From: an uncultured Acidimicrobiia bacterium
GTDB lineage: Bacteria > Actinomycetota > Acidimicrobiia > Spongiisociales > Spongiisociaceae
Length of the DNA stretch: 64,000 nt
Reading direction: 5' to 3'
Assembly: GCA_958295745.1 (NCBI GenBank)
Contig: OY282370.1
Coordinates: 124,001 to 188,000, forward strand
How positions within the stretch are numbered: the stretch's first letter is position 1; every line of letters starts with the position of its first letter. Below are positions 1 through 10,211 of the stretch, piece after piece. Under the pieces are notes generated by a model that did no database searches, was not told the origin of the DNA, and worked only from the letters and a program-made list of their open reading frames with translations. Both the position numbers and the translations under genes were made by a program.

Positions 1-300
1 GACTACGCCACCGGCGCCAACCACGTGCTGCCCACCGGGGGGCTGGCCAGGTCGCACGGCCCGCTCGGGGTGGAGGACTTCGGCTCGTGGCGGCAGGTAC
101 AGACCCTCACCCGCCGGGGTCTGGCGTCCATCCGCCCCGTCATCGAGGAGCTGGCCGCCGCCGAAGGCTTGGACGCCCATCGGATGGCCGCCGCGGTGCG
201 CTTCGAAGAGCCGCCCCCTTCCCACCGCCGGAACCCTCCCCCCGCCGATCACCCGACCCACCCGACTCACCCGACCAACCCGACCAATCAGGAGGCTTGA
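1..300 (+). CDS. hisD: Histidinol dehydrogenase, C-terminal part (truncated by window start)
   Basis: Open from base 1: DYATGANHVLPTGGLARSHGPLGVEDFGSWRQVQTLT matches the HisD C-terminal region; followed by his genes. Confidence 0.9.
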   Translation, partial: DYATGANHVLPTGGLARSHGPLGVEDFGSWRQVQTLTRRGLASIRPVIEELAAAEGLDAHRMAAAVRFEEPPPSHRRNPPPADHPTHPTHPTNPTNQEA

Positions 301-852
301 ATGCCCCGCAACGCCAGATGCCCCCGCGTGTCGGTCGAGATCGAGCTCGACGGCGCCGGAACGGCCCGGGTGGACACCGGGATCGGGTTCTTCGATCACC
401 TGCTCACCTCCCTCGCCCACCACGCCCTCTTCGACCTGACCATCAGCACGGAAGGCGACGTAGAAGTCGACGACCACCACACGGTGGAGGACACCGCCCT
501 GTGCCAGGGGGAGGCGCTGTCCGCCGCGCTCGGCGACCGCACCGGCATCCACCGCTTCGGGGAAGCCATCGCCCAAGCCGCAGTGGACATAGGAGGCCGC
601 CCCTACTGCGTTGCGGCGCTCGATCTGACCACCCCTCACATCGGCGCCCTCACCACCCAGAACATCCCCCACGCCCTCGAAGCCTTCGCCCGCACCGCCG
701 GAACAACCCTGCACCTGACCGCCGCCGGGCGCAACGACCACCACGTCGCCGAGGCCGCCTTCGCGGTGCGCTTCGAAGAGCCGCCCCCTTCCCGCCGCCG
801 GAACCCTCCCCCCGCCGATCACCCGACCCACCCGACCCACCCGAACAGCTAG
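301..852 (+). pseudogene. hisB: Damaged duplicate of imidazoleglycerol-phosphate dehydratase
   Basis: Near-identical to the next ORF but lacks the RVPMDE segment and the C-terminal FKALARALR...PSTKG part; its C-terminus is replaced by a second copy of the hisD tail (AVRFEEPPPSRRRNPPPADHPTHP). Confidence 0.75.
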
Positions 853-862
853 GAGGCTCTAA

Positions 863-1507
863 ATGCCCCGCAACGCCAGATGCCAACGCAGCACCAAGGA
901 GACCCACGTGTCGGTCGAGATCGAGCTAGACGGCGCCGGAACGGCCCAGGTGAACACCGGGATCGGGTTCTTCGATCACCTGCTCACCTCCCTCGCCCAC
1001 CACGCCCTCTTCGACCTGACCATCAGCACGGAGGGCGACGTGGAGGTGGACGACCACCACACGGTGGAGGACACCGCCCTGTGCCTGGGGGAGGCGCTGG
1101 CCGCCGCGCTCGGCGACCGCACCGGCATCCACCGCTTCGGGGAGGCCCGGGTTCCCATGGACGAAGCCGTCGCCCAGGCCGCGGTGGACGTAGGAGGCCG
1201 CCCCTACTGCGTTGCGGCGCTCGATCTGACCACCCCTCACATCGGCGCCCTCACCACCCAGAACATCCCCCACGCCCTCGAAGCCTTCGCCCGCACCGCC
1301 GGAATGACCCTGCACCTGACCGCCGCCGGGCGCAACGACCACCACGTCGCCGAGGCCGCCTTCAAGGCCCTGGCCCGGGCGCTGCGGGCGGCGGCCGCCC
1401 CCGACCCCCGCCGGATCGGTATGCCCTCTACCAAGGGCATACCCTCCACCGGTGCAAATCCCCCCGCCCCCGCCGGAACCGGAACGGGGCGGGCTGACGA
1501 AACGTGA
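863..1507 (+). CDS. hisB: Imidazoleglycerol-phosphate dehydratase
   Basis: HisB motifs [41 protein letters not shown]. Confidence 0.93.
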   Translation: MPRNARCQRSTKETHVSVEIELDGAGTAQVNTGIGFFDHLLTSLAHHALFDLTISTEGDVEVDDHHTVEDTALCLGEALAAALGDRTGIHRFGEARVPMDEAVAQAAVDVGGRPYCVAALDLTTPHIGALTTQNIPHALEAFARTAGMTLHLTAAGRNDHHVAEAAFKALARALRAAAAPDPRRIGMPSTKGIPSTGANPPAPAGTGTGRADET

Positions 1508-2172
1508 CCTCCCCGCCCCTGATCGCGGTCATCGACCACGGCGCCGGCAACCTGGTGTCTATCGGCCAGGGGTTGGAACGAGCCGGAGCCCGGGTCCACG
1601 TGGTGACCGACCCCGGCGGCCTCGACGGCTCGGACGCCCTGGTGCTTCCCGGAGTGGGAGCCACCGGCGCCGTCATGACCCGCCTCTCCGAGGCCGGCTT
1701 GGTGGAACCCCTCCGAGCCTGGAAAAGGCCGCTACTGGGTATCTGCGTGGGGCTGCAGCTGTTCTACGACACCAGCGAGGAGGACGGCGCCCCCTGCCTC
1801 GGCCTGGAGAGAGGCGCGGTGCGGCGGCTGGCCGGCGCCCCCCTGCTCCCGCACATCGGATGGAACCACCTCACCTTCCCCGGGAACGGAGCGGACCGGG
1901 ACCGGCTGTTCGACGGCATCGCCCCGGACGCCGCCTTCTACTTCGTCCACAGCTACGCCCCGGCGCCCGACGATCCGTCCACCGTCACCGCCTACGCCCA
2001 CTACCCGCACCCGTTCGCGGCCGCCGCCCGAAGCGGTCTCCGGGCGGGCCTCCAGTTCCACCCCGAGCGGAGCGGCCAGGCCGGCCTGCGCATCCTCGCC
2101 AACTTCGTGGCCGAGGTGCAGGAGCACTCCGGACGGCCGGCGTCGGCGGCGGGGGGAACCGCCGCGCCGTGA
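1504..2172 (+). CDS. hisH: Imidazole glycerol phosphate synthase, glutamine amidotransferase subunit
   Basis: [17 protein letters not shown] glutaminase nucleophile motif; LQFHPERSG; overlaps hisF. Confidence 0.95.
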   Translation: MTSPPLIAVIDHGAGNLVSIGQGLERAGARVHVVTDPGGLDGSDALVLPGVGATGAVMTRLSEAGLVEPLRAWKRPLLGICVGLQLFYDTSEEDGAPCLGLERGAVRRLAGAPLLPHIGWNHLTFPGNGADRDRLFDGIAPDAAFYFVHSYAPAPDDPSTVTAYAHYPHPFAAAARSGLRAGLQFHPERSGQAGLRILANFVAEVQEHSGRPASAAGGTAAP

Positions 2173-2930
2173 GCCTCCGCACGAGGGTCATAGCCTGCCT
2201 CGACGTGAAACACGGCCGGGTGGTCAAGGGGGTCAACTTCGTCAACCTGACCGACGAGGGCGACCCGGTGGAGCTGGCCGCCCGCTACGCCGAGGAGGGC
2301 ATCGACGAGATCGTCTACCTCGACATCGCCGCTTCCCCCGAAGGACGCCCCGCCCTGCTCGACGTGGTCAGGCGCACCGCCCGGAACGTGTTCGTCCCCC
2401 TGACGGTGGGGGGCGGCGTGCGGAAGGCGGCGGACATGCGGGCCGTGCTCCGGGCCGGGGCCGACCGGGTGTCCTTCAACACGGCCGCGGTGCTCGAACC
2501 CGGCCTGATCGACGAGTGCGCGGCCTCCTTCGGCAACCAGTGCGTGGTGCTCGCCGTCGACGCCAAGGCCGTACCCGGCGGCGGGTGGAACGTGTTCATA
2601 TACGGAGGAAGGACCGACACCTCGATGGACGCGGTCGAATGGGCGGTCGAGGGCGCCGAACGCGGCGCCGGAGAGATCCTGCTCACATCGATGGACCGGG
2701 ACGGCACCAACATCGGGTTCGACCTGGATCTGCTCCGCACCGTCACCGGCGCGGTGTCCGTGCCCGTGATCGCCTCGGGCGGCGCCGGACGGCCCCGCCA
2801 CTTCGTGGAGGCGGTGGAGGCCGGATCATCGGCGGTGCTGGCCGCCTCCATATTCCACAGGCGGGAGGTGGAGATCGGCGCGGTCAAACAGGAGATGGAA
2901 CGGGCGGGAATACCGGTGCGCCGTGTCTGA
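2169..2930 (+). CDS. hisF: Imidazole glycerol phosphate synthase cyclase subunit
   Basis: [42 protein letters not shown] start overlapping the hisH stop. Confidence 0.96.
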   Translation: MSLRTRVIACLDVKHGRVVKGVNFVNLTDEGDPVELAARYAEEGIDEIVYLDIAASPEGRPALLDVVRRTARNVFVPLTVGGGVRKAADMRAVLRAGADRVSFNTAAVLEPGLIDECAASFGNQCVVLAVDAKAVPGGGWNVFIYGGRTDTSMDAVEWAVEGAERGAGEILLTSMDRDGTNIGFDLDLLRTVTGAVSVPVIASGGAGRPRHFVEAVEAGSSAVLAASIFHRREVEIGAVKQEMERAGIPVRRV

Positions 2931-3564
2931 CCCCTCCGCGCCCTCCGTCCGATGGAACGAGGACGGCCTGGTCCCCGCCGTCGTCCAGGACGACCGCACC
3001 GGCGAGGTCCTCATGCTGGCCTGGATGGACAGGGAGGCCCTCGAGCTGACCCTCTCCACCGCCTCGGTGCATTTCTGGTCCCGCTCCCGGCGGCGCCTCT
3101 GGAAAAAGGGCGAGACGAGCGGGAACACCCTCACCCTGGTAGGGCTGGCCGCAGACTGCGACCGCGACACCCTGCTGGTGCGGGCGGTTCCCGCCGGACC
3201 CGTCTGCCACACCGACGCCCGCACCTGCTTCACGGACCCCGAAGGCAGTAGTCCGGCCCCCCAAGGCTTCGCCGATCTCGAAGCCCTCTGGAACATCATC
3301 ACCGGACGGCTCGAATCGGGGGATACGGGCTCCTACACGGCCCGTCTGGCGGCCGGGGGCGCCTCCTCCACCGGACGCAAGATGATCGAGGAAGCCGCCG
3401 AGCTGGCCGCCGCCGCCCTCGACCACCAGGCCGGCAGAACCGGGAACATCCGGATAGCCGAAGAAGCGGCCGATGTCATATACCACCTGCTGGTGCTGCT
3501 GGCCGAGCGGAACGTCACCGCCCAAGAAGCAATCGAAGAACTAGCCCGCCGCCGCAACCGCTGA
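2923..3564 (+). CDS. hisI: Bifunctional phosphoribosyl-AMP cyclohydrolase / phosphoribosyl-ATP pyrophosphatase
   Basis: HisI part [16 protein letters not shown]...[20 protein letters not shown] and HisE part [14 protein letters not shown]...[19 protein letters not shown]. Confidence 0.95.
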   Translation: MSDPSAPSVRWNEDGLVPAVVQDDRTGEVLMLAWMDREALELTLSTASVHFWSRSRRRLWKKGETSGNTLTLVGLAADCDRDTLLVRAVPAGPVCHTDARTCFTDPEGSSPAPQGFADLEALWNIITGRLESGDTGSYTARLAAGGASSTGRKMIEEAAELAAAALDHQAGRTGNIRIAEEAADVIYHLLVLLAERNVTAQEAIEELARRRNR

Positions 3565-3666
3565 AATAAGGCGGCGCCCCGGCCTCGGTACCCCCCGACC
3601 TCACCCACACGAGCCGCCCGGCACTGCGAGAGACAGCCGCCTACCCTTTCCCCCTTCGAAACCAGA

Positions 3667-3696
3667 CGGGGGCCTCCACCGAAGTGGAGACCCCCG
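3667..3696. terminator. Candidate bidirectional terminator hairpin between convergent hisIE and SLH genes
   Basis: CGGGGGcCTCCAC-CGA(A)-GTGGAGaCCCCCG inverted repeat in the convergent intergenic region. Confidence 0.55.
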
Positions 3697-3730
3697 CCCC
3701 TGGCGTTTGGTTGGTGTGCCGTAAACGCTT

Positions 3731-6700
3731 TTAGGACATGGAAACCTCGTAGATATCCATGAACGTCTGGATGGACGCCGCCGCGTGGAGGTCATCATCC
3801 TCGGCGTCGAAGGCCACCATGTAGGTGAACATGGTGTTCGGCGAGGACCCCGTTCCGAGGTTCTTATCGGCGGAGGCTTGAGCCTCCCAATCGCCCGAAC
3901 CCTTGGCGAAGGTGAACACCTCGCCCCGTTCGGCGGCCGCTATGTCGCCGCCGCTGGCCGCGATCGTACCGCCGTCCGAGCTGACGTCCACACTCGACCC
4001 CAGTCCAGCATTGCCGTCGGACAACTTGACGGCGTCCTGATCGCCGGATCTGTCCCAGTCGACATGGGAGGTGGTCAACACGTACACCGCGTTGTCTCCC
4101 GGGGCGCCCACCACCAGGTAACTGTCGTCGGCGGCCGCGGAAACCGACGCTCCCAGCCTCCGGCCCGCCTTGTTATTAGTCGACAAGCCTAGGCTGCCGC
4201 TCGCACTTATCACCTGCGAGTTTGCCGCACCGCCATCAGTTCCCCAACTCTGAGGGAGAATGTAGACACCCCCAACGTTCTCGGCGGCAGTAGCATTTCC
4301 AGTAGGAATACCTGCGGCTCCAGGGGCACCGGCAATAACGACTGCCCTATTGGTGACAGCCACAGAGTTGGCACCGCCCACGCCAACAATGGCAACCGAC
4401 CTCCCGGCACTTATGCGAGCAGAAGTAGCCCAAGGGAGAAAACCGGCACCAGACGTTGTGTCTGTGTGATCCCATCTCAATATCCCAAAGCCTGTTGCAG
4501 CGAGAGCCGCCACGTGGTGCTTGGTGGTGATATTAGCAGCGGCGGGATCCGCGTCGCTGATAGCAACCGCCCTCCCGAGCCCGGTAAGGGGCGTTGCCGC
4601 AGCAAGGGGCGTCAGCTCAACCGATGTCCAATCGCCGTCAGCGTCCTTGGTGTACAAGTGTACCTTCCCGGTGGGCGCAGGATCGTCGGTACCGACAGTG
4701 GCGTCGGCACCCTCGCCGGGCGCACCGACCACGATGTGGGTTCCCTTGATGCCGATGTCCACGTCGGCGCCGAACATGCCACCCGCTGTCTCGCCGGGAG
4801 ATTCCAACGTAACCGGGTCGCCGTAGTCACCATCAGCATCGGCTTCGTACACGTAGACCTTCCCGCCGCCGGCGCACACCGTCTCAGCCGTCATAGCGTC
4901 ACCGTCAGCGTCGCACATGACGTCGGCGCTGGGAGCACCGACCACGAATATGCCGTGGTCTACCGCGTAGTTGGTGCCGGTCTCGGTGTCCACAACCTTG
5001 CTCCACCGGTCGTCCAAGCCGCTGATCTCGCTGACGTTCTTGGAGGCGTTCCGATAGCCCGTCGCCTTAGCACGCTTGGCGTTGTCTTTCAGGTCTGTCT
5101 CGAAGGCGGACAAAGTAGCCGCCCCGTCGGTGCCGGTGAACTGATCGTTGCTGTCGTACTTGATCAACGACACCGCACCGCCACCGAATATCACCATCTG
5201 GTTGTTGTCGGTGTCGGTCGCCAGCAGACGGCCCTCGGCGTTCGCGTTGTCATCCAGCTCGTTCGCCCAGTAGTGATAGATACGATCAGCATTGACAGTC
5301 CCCACCTTGGCCTGGATGGTTTCGATCCCGCTGTCGGCCGAATCCCGGTTGTAGGAAAGGGTTGCCACCCCCCGCCGGCTGGTAGTCCGCGTCAAAGCGG
5401 CCTCACCCGACAACGTACGCATCCCCGCGCCGGCCATGCCCATCAAAGCCGCGGGAGCTCCCGCATTAGCCGGCTTGGCGCCGATGCCATTGGCGTCGTC
5501 GGAAGTGAACTCCACCCTCTGGCGGGACACCGGATCGCCGTACTGATCAACCAAAGTAGCCGTAACAGTATTCGCCGCGCCGCTCCCCGTACCCGACGCC
5601 TCATGGAAGGAGGCTGCCTGAGCCAACGTCAGAGTCTTAGCCTCAGCCGCGGTGTCGAGCCAGACCACCGCCGCGGTCCCCTCGACTTCACCGCCCGCTG
5701 TGGCCATCTTCAACGTGGTCTTGTCATCCAAGTCCAAATCAGCAGTCCCGGTGTAGGAGACTTTCAAATTCAGCCAGGCCTTATTACCCACATTGTCGTT
5801 GCCCGACTCAGGATCGGTCTGACGGTACGACAACTCGATCCTCCCCGAATCGTCTGTCTTATGCGTATTCGTGGCACTGGTTACCCCAGCAGGCGCAACC
5901 GTAGTGCGAGCCGTCACCGCAACCGACTCGTCCTTGGTAGCCACCGCATTGCCGTCGTTGTCCACCACCTGAATAGTGAACGTAACCCGATCCCCGAACT
6001 TCGCCGCCTTAGCGTTAGCAGCCATGTTATCGGTGATCTGCAGCTTCGTAGCAGGCTTGGTAACCGTGATCTCCAACGACGCAAACACCGTGTTTTCCTC
6101 ATCGAACTTAGCGCCCGCATCACCGGTCCACGCCCACACCGTCACCGAAGCACCAAACTGCGCACCCACAAGCTCCCGATCCCCATCCGAGTCCGTAGGC
6201 ACATCCGAGGACGCGATCTCACACGTGCCCGCACCGCCCCCAATCGACACCACCTCATCGTTGGAGCAGTTTCCTTCAGAATCGAACGCGTCGGTCGGAT
6301 TCGTGGAAGTGAACAAATCCACCAAAGCATCCGGCATCGCCATATGCGCCGAATCACGCAACGACACCACCAAATCCACTTCCCCCGGATCGTCTGTGGT
6401 GCCGGCAACCGACGACACACTCGCCTGCATCGTCAACCCAGCCGGACGGGCCACCGTATGCGCCAACATCCGCGTGATGAAGGCCGCCATCTGCCCCCGA
6501 GTAACCAAACCCTCCGGAGAGAACTGACTATCCGTAGTCCCCCGGGTAACGCCCACCTCAAACATCCGCTGAATCGCCGAATACTGGCCACGCGTCACGT
6601 TACCGATATCGGTGAACACCGTGTCATCAGGCGTAACCTCGGACAGCTCGTCTTCGCTACCGCCGCCCAAAGCGCCCTTACCCAACCGGGCCTTACCCAA

Positions 6701-7207
6701 GAAAGCATCCAACATCTCAGCCATGGTCTTGCGAGACACCGCCGTATCCGGCGAGAACCGGCCGCTGCCCGTACCAGGCATGATCTCCAACGCCGCCATC
6801 TGATTGATCGCCGAACGGATCTCGTCCGAAACACCCTCCAAGTCCGTGAAGTCATCGGCAGTCTCTGCCATCAGCTGCACACCCGCCGGACCCGCAGCCC
6901 TGCTCAAGAACAACGCCATCTGCCACCGCAACACCGGAGCACCCGGATCATACGTAGTCGCCGTGCGACCCTTGGTGATCCCATAATGCCCCAAGCAGTT
7001 CACCGCGTCCTCAGCGAACGACCCCTCGATGTCGGTCAATCCCAACGATTCCAACGCCGGACCGACACAAGCCGAGTACGCCGCCTCGTTGTCCGCCGTA
7101 CCATCAACCGCCGCCGCCGGAACCACTCCGACAGCCAGCAGCGACCCAACCAAACCCAAAACAGCAACAACAGCCAACCACGACCGCCGCGCACCAACCA
7201 GAGCCAT
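3731..7207 (-). CDS. Secreted S-layer homology (SLH) protein with Ig-like (invasin type) and FG-GAP-like regions
   Basis: Signal peptide; three SLH-like repeats (for example DITKGRT-type, FSPDTAVSRKTMAEML, FSPEGLVTRGQMAAFITRML); DQYGDPVSRQRVEFTS Ig-like segments; repeated VVGAPG motifs. Confidence 0.85.
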   Translation of the reverse strand: MALVGARRSWLAVVAVLGLVGSLLAVGVVPAAAVDGTADNEAAYSACVGPALESLGLTDIEGSFAEDAVNCLGHYGITKGRTATTYDPGAPVLRWQMALFLSRAAGPAGVQLMAETADDFTDLEGVSDEIRSAINQMAALEIMPGTGSGRFSPDTAVSRKTMAEMLDAFLGKARLGKGALGGGSEDELSEVTPDDTVFTDIGNVTRGQYSAIQRMFEVGVTRGTTDSQFSPEGLVTRGQMAAFITRMLAHTVARPAGLTMQASVSSVAGTTDDPGEVDLVVSLRDSAHMAMPDALVDLFTSTNPTDAFDSEGNCSNDEVVSIGGGAGTCEIASSDVPTDSDGDRELVGAQFGASVTVWAWTGDAGAKFDEENTVFASLEITVTKPATKLQITDNMAANAKAAKFGDRVTFTIQVVDNDGNAVATKDESVAVTARTTVAPAGVTSATNTHKTDDSGRIELSYRQTDPESGNDNVGNKAWLNLKVSYTGTADLDLDDKTTLKMATAGGEVEGTAAVVWLDTAAEAKTLTLAQAASFHEASGTGSGAANTVTATLVDQYGDPVSRQRVEFTSDDANGIGAKPANAGAPAALMGMAGAGMRTLSGEAALTRTTSRRGVATLSYNRDSADSGIETIQAKVGTVNADRIYHYWANELDDNANAEGRLLATDTDNNQMVIFGGGAVSLIKYDSNDQFTGTDGAATLSAFETDLKDNAKRAKATGYRNASKNVSEISGLDDRWSKVVDTETGTNYAVDHGIFVVGAPSADVMCDADGDAMTAETVCAGGGKVYVYEADADGDYGDPVTLESPGETAGGMFGADVDIGIKGTHIVVGAPGEGADATVGTDDPAPTGKVHLYTKDADGDWTSVELTPLAAATPLTGLGRAVAISDADPAAANITTKHHVAALAATGFGILRWDHTDTTSGAGFLPWATSARISAGRSVAIVGVGGANSVAVTNRAVVIAGAPGAAGIPTGNATAAENVGGVYILPQSWGTDGGAANSQVISASGSLGLSTNNKAGRRLGASVSAAADDSYLVVGAPGDNAVYVLTTSHVDWDRSGDQDAVKLSDGNAGLGSSVDVSSDGGTIAASGGDIAAAERGEVFTFAKGSGDWEAQASADKNLGTGSSPNTMFTYMVAFDAEDDDLHAAASIQTFMDIYEVSMS

Positions 7208-7510
7208 CAGACAGCCCTTCCTTTCCTTCTCAACAACATTCAGAAGCCCCGCGGCTCCTGATGAGCCAACATGGGAACCCCATCATAACAACAGACACCC
7301 CCCACCGCAACAACCCCGCAACCCAACCCCCCACCACACCAAAACTCCAGGCCACCACGCAAAAACAACGCGCCGAATCCGTGCCGGCGCCCCCCTCTCG
7401 GCATGAACACTCCCCGCCGGGGGCCATCGTCCCTGAGTCTCGGGGCGTCCACCGAACCGGGCCGACTCTAGGCCGGCCTCGCCGAACCGCCCGCCGCTAC
7501 ACTGCGCAGG

Positions 7511-8164
7511 GTGGCCTCTCACCCGCTGGTGCGCTTTGAAGACGCAGGGTACGCCGCAGCGGGAACCCTGATCCTGCGCGGTGTGAACCTGACCATCGAA
7601 CCGGGCGACATCCTCGGTGTTTCAGGGCCCAACGGTGCCGGCAAGACCACCCTCCTGCGCCTGACGGCGACCCTGCACCGGCCGACCTCGGGCGTGTGCT
7701 CGGTGCTCGACGCCGACGCCGACACCCGCCCCGAGGAGCTGGCCGCCGTCCGGCGAAAGATAGCCATGGTGGGCCACTTTCCGGCCGTCTGGCCCGAGCT
7801 GACCCTGCGGGAGAACGTGGAGCTGGTGTCCCGTCTGCGGGGTGACCCACCCTCCGAGGATCCGCTCCGCACGGTGGGGCTGGAAGCCCTGGAGAGGTGG
7901 AAGGCCTCGCGGGCGTCCCTGGGCATGAAGCGCCGGGTGGAGTTCGCCCGGCTGCTCACCTGGACGCCCCGGCTGTTGCTGCTCGACGAACCCCACGCTG
8001 GCCTGGATGCGGCCGCCGCGCCGCTCGTGGACGAGGTGGTGGGGCGCGTGGCCGCCAACGGAGGGGCGGCGGTGCTCGTCTCCCACGATCCGGGCCGGGT
8101 GACGCCCCTGATAACCAGGAGGATCCTGGTGAGCGCCGGCGAGGTGAGCGAGGAAATCCGGTGA
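7511..8164 (+). CDS. ccmA: Heme exporter ATP-binding protein CcmA
   Basis: Walker A GPNGAGKTTLLRL, Walker B LLLLDEPHAGLD; followed by ccmB/C. Confidence 0.93.
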   Translation: MASHPLVRFEDAGYAAAGTLILRGVNLTIEPGDILGVSGPNGAGKTTLLRLTATLHRPTSGVCSVLDADADTRPEELAAVRRKIAMVGHFPAVWPELTLRENVELVSRLRGDPPSEDPLRTVGLEALERWKASRASLGMKRRVEFARLLTWTPRLLLLDEPHAGLDAAAAPLVDEVVGRVAANGGAAVLVSHDPGRVTPLITRRILVSAGEVSEEIR

Positions 8165-8898
8165 CCGCCGAACAGAACGGCGCCGAACAGAAGGACCGAT
8201 CCCCTTCCCGCCGGGCTGTCCTGCGCAGAACCTTCTGGCGGCAGACCTGGTGGGTGATACGCAAGGAGCTGAGGGTGGAGCTGCGGGGCGGCGAGACCCT
8301 CTGGATGGCCGCCCCCTTCGCGGCTATGGCGCTGCTGCTGGCGCCGCTGGCCCTCGGAACCGACACCGCCCTGCTCCGCCGCATCGGACCGGGCATGCTC
8401 TGGCTGGTGGTGGTGCTGTTCGGGATGACCGTCACCGTGCGGCCCACCTCCATAGAGTCCCGCCCGGTGCGCGACCTCCTCACCCTGAGCGGCCTCGATC
8501 CGGTGGCTGCTTTTCTGGGCCGCAGCGGGGCTTCGGCCGCCCTGCTGTTCGTGTTCACGCTGGTGCTGACCCCTGTGATGATCGTGCTCTACGGGCCGGA
8601 CTCCGCCCCGCTGTGGGGGTGCCTGCTCTGGCTGGCGGTGGGGGCGGCGGTCGCCCTGGGCCTGCTCGGAACCTTGGTCGCCGCCCTGGTGACCGGGCTG
8701 CGTTCCCGCACCGCCCTGGCGCCGATCATGTCCGTACCGTTGGCGGCGCCGGTGCTGATCGCCGTGGTCAACGGCACGGAAAACGCCCTGAACGGTCAGC
8801 CGGCCACCATTTGGCTGCTGATGCTGGCCGCCGTGGACCTGATCCTGTTGATCGCGGGGGTTATGCTGGCGGCGCCCCTGGACGAAACCACCAGATGA
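8161..8898 (+). CDS. ccmB: Heme exporter permease CcmB
   Basis: Hydrophobic; VIRKELRVELRGGE start typical of CcmB; overlaps ccmA stop (GTGA). Confidence 0.88.
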   Translation: MTAEQNGAEQKDRSPSRRAVLRRTFWRQTWWVIRKELRVELRGGETLWMAAPFAAMALLLAPLALGTDTALLRRIGPGMLWLVVVLFGMTVTVRPTSIESRPVRDLLTLSGLDPVAAFLGRSGASAALLFVFTLVLTPVMIVLYGPDSAPLWGCLLWLAVGAAVALGLLGTLVAALVTGLRSRTALAPIMSVPLAAPVLIAVVNGTENALNGQPATIWLLMLAAVDLILLIAGVMLAAPLDETTR

Positions 8899-9665
8899 AG
8901 ACCAAGATAGACATACTTCAGCGCCTTTTCTTCCTCATCACGGCGGCGGCGGTCGTATGGGGCCTCTACCTGGCCGCCCGCGCCCCGGGCGAGGCCACCC
9001 AGGGAGACGCCGCCAAGCTCCTGTTCGTCCATGTCCCGGCGGCGATAACCGCCTATCTGGCCTTGGGGGTCGGCCTGCTGGCCGCGCTGTGGTACCTGAT
9101 CCGCCGTTCCCCCGCCGCCGACCGGATGTCGTCCTCCGCCATCGAGGTGGGGGTGATCTTCACCGTCGTCACCCTTGTCAGCGGGATGATCTGGGGCCGG
9201 GCGGTGTGGGGCCTGTGGTGGGATTGGAACGACGCCAGGCTGATGTCCACCGCGATCATGTTCTTCTACTACATGGGGTATCTGGCCCTGCGCAGGTCGA
9301 TCATCGATCCCGAGGCGAGGGCCGGACGCTGCGCGGTGCTGGCCGTGATCGGCTTCATCCAGATCCCGATCGTCCATTATTCGGTGCTGTGGTTCCGCAC
9401 CCTCCACCAGGGGCCCACCATCCTGCGCCCCGACGGATTCAGGTCCACCATGGACGAAGAATTCGCCCTCTCCCTGGCGGTGGGCATCATGGCGTTCGTC
9501 GCCGCCATGACCCTCATGCTGACTTCCCGGCTGACTCTGTCCCGCCTCCAGGACGCCCGCAACGATCTGTCGGGGCTCGGGCCGCCGGTCGGCAGGGGCG
9601 TCACCGCGCCCTTCATGGGGGGGCCGACCATGGGGGGCCCGACCATGGGGGGCCCGAATGGATAA
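8895..9665 (+). CDS. ccmC: Cytochrome c biogenesis protein CcmC
   Basis: KLLFVHVPAAITAY, WGRAVWGLWWDWNDARLMSTAIMFFYYMGY (WWD domain), PIVHYSVLWFRTLHQGPT; C-terminal MGGPTMGGPTMGGP repeat. Confidence 0.95.
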   Translation: MKTKIDILQRLFFLITAAAVVWGLYLAARAPGEATQGDAAKLLFVHVPAAITAYLALGVGLLAALWYLIRRSPAADRMSSSAIEVGVIFTVVTLVSGMIWGRAVWGLWWDWNDARLMSTAIMFFYYMGYLALRRSIIDPEARAGRCAVLAVIGFIQIPIVHYSVLWFRTLHQGPTILRPDGFRSTMDEEFALSLAVGIMAFVAAMTLMLTSRLTLSRLQDARNDLSGLGPPVGRGVTAPFMGGPTMGGPTMGGPNG

Positions 9666-9777
9666 CGGGTGGGTGATCTTCGGATACGCGGTCTCCTACG
9701 GGGTGCTCGGGGCCTATGCGGGCCGGCTGGTGTTCCGCATCAGGCGCCTGCGCCGCACCCTCCCTCCCCGGCCATGA
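9658..9777 (+). CDS. ccmD: CcmD-like small membrane protein (39 aa, absent from the ORF track)
   Basis: MDNGWVIFGYAVSYGVLGAYAGRLVFRIRRLRRTLPPRP; one TM plus basic tail; overlaps ccmC and ccmE (ATGA); expected position for ccmD. Confidence 0.75.
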   Translation: MDNGWVIFGYAVSYGVLGAYAGRLVFRIRRLRRTLPPRP

Positions 9778-10211
9778 CCCGCCGGCAGATCGTGCTGCCG
9801 GCCCTCGTCCTCCTGGCGGCCGTGATCGTCCTCCTGGTGTGGAACAACCTGGGAAACAACCTCGTCTACTACCTGACCCCTTCGGAGGCCTTGGAGCAGA
9901 GGGGCGGCCCGGAGGCGGGCGGGCGGTTCCGGCTGGGAGGTCAGGTGGAGGAAGGAGGAATCGAGGAAACCGAGGACGGGGTGCGGTTCGCGGTGGGCGA
10001 CGGCGCCGCCTCGATAACGGTGGTGCACACCGGGGCGCCGCCCCAGCTTTTCCGGGAGGGAATAGGAGTGGTGGTGGAGGGCGCCTGGGAGGGAGGCCGG
10101 TTCCATTCCGACGTGCTGCTGATCGACCACGACGAGCAGTACCGGGCGCCCGACGGTGAAGGGGCGTACGAGGTTCCCGCAGGCCCCGCAGTCCCCGCAG
10201 TCGAAGGATGA
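9774..10211 (+). CDS. ccmE: Heme chaperone CcmE
   Basis: N-terminal TM, YYLTPSEA, GGRFRLGGQV, VEGAW...FHSDVLLIDHDEQY (HxxxY heme-binding motif). Confidence 0.93.
   Translation: MTRRQIVLPALVLLAAVIVLLVWNNLGNNLVYYLTPSEALEQRGGPEAGGRFRLGGQVEEGGIEETEDGVRFAVGDGAASITVVHTGAPPQLFREGIGVVVEGAWEGGRFHSDVLLIDHDEQYRAPDGEGAYEVPAGPAVPAVEG

Noticed and set aside
4466-7261. 931-aa plus-strand ORF opposite the SLH protein gene
   Set aside because: Antisense shadow ORF of the 1158-aa SLH gene; no domain signal, Arg/His/Pro-rich composition typical of GC-rich antisense frames.
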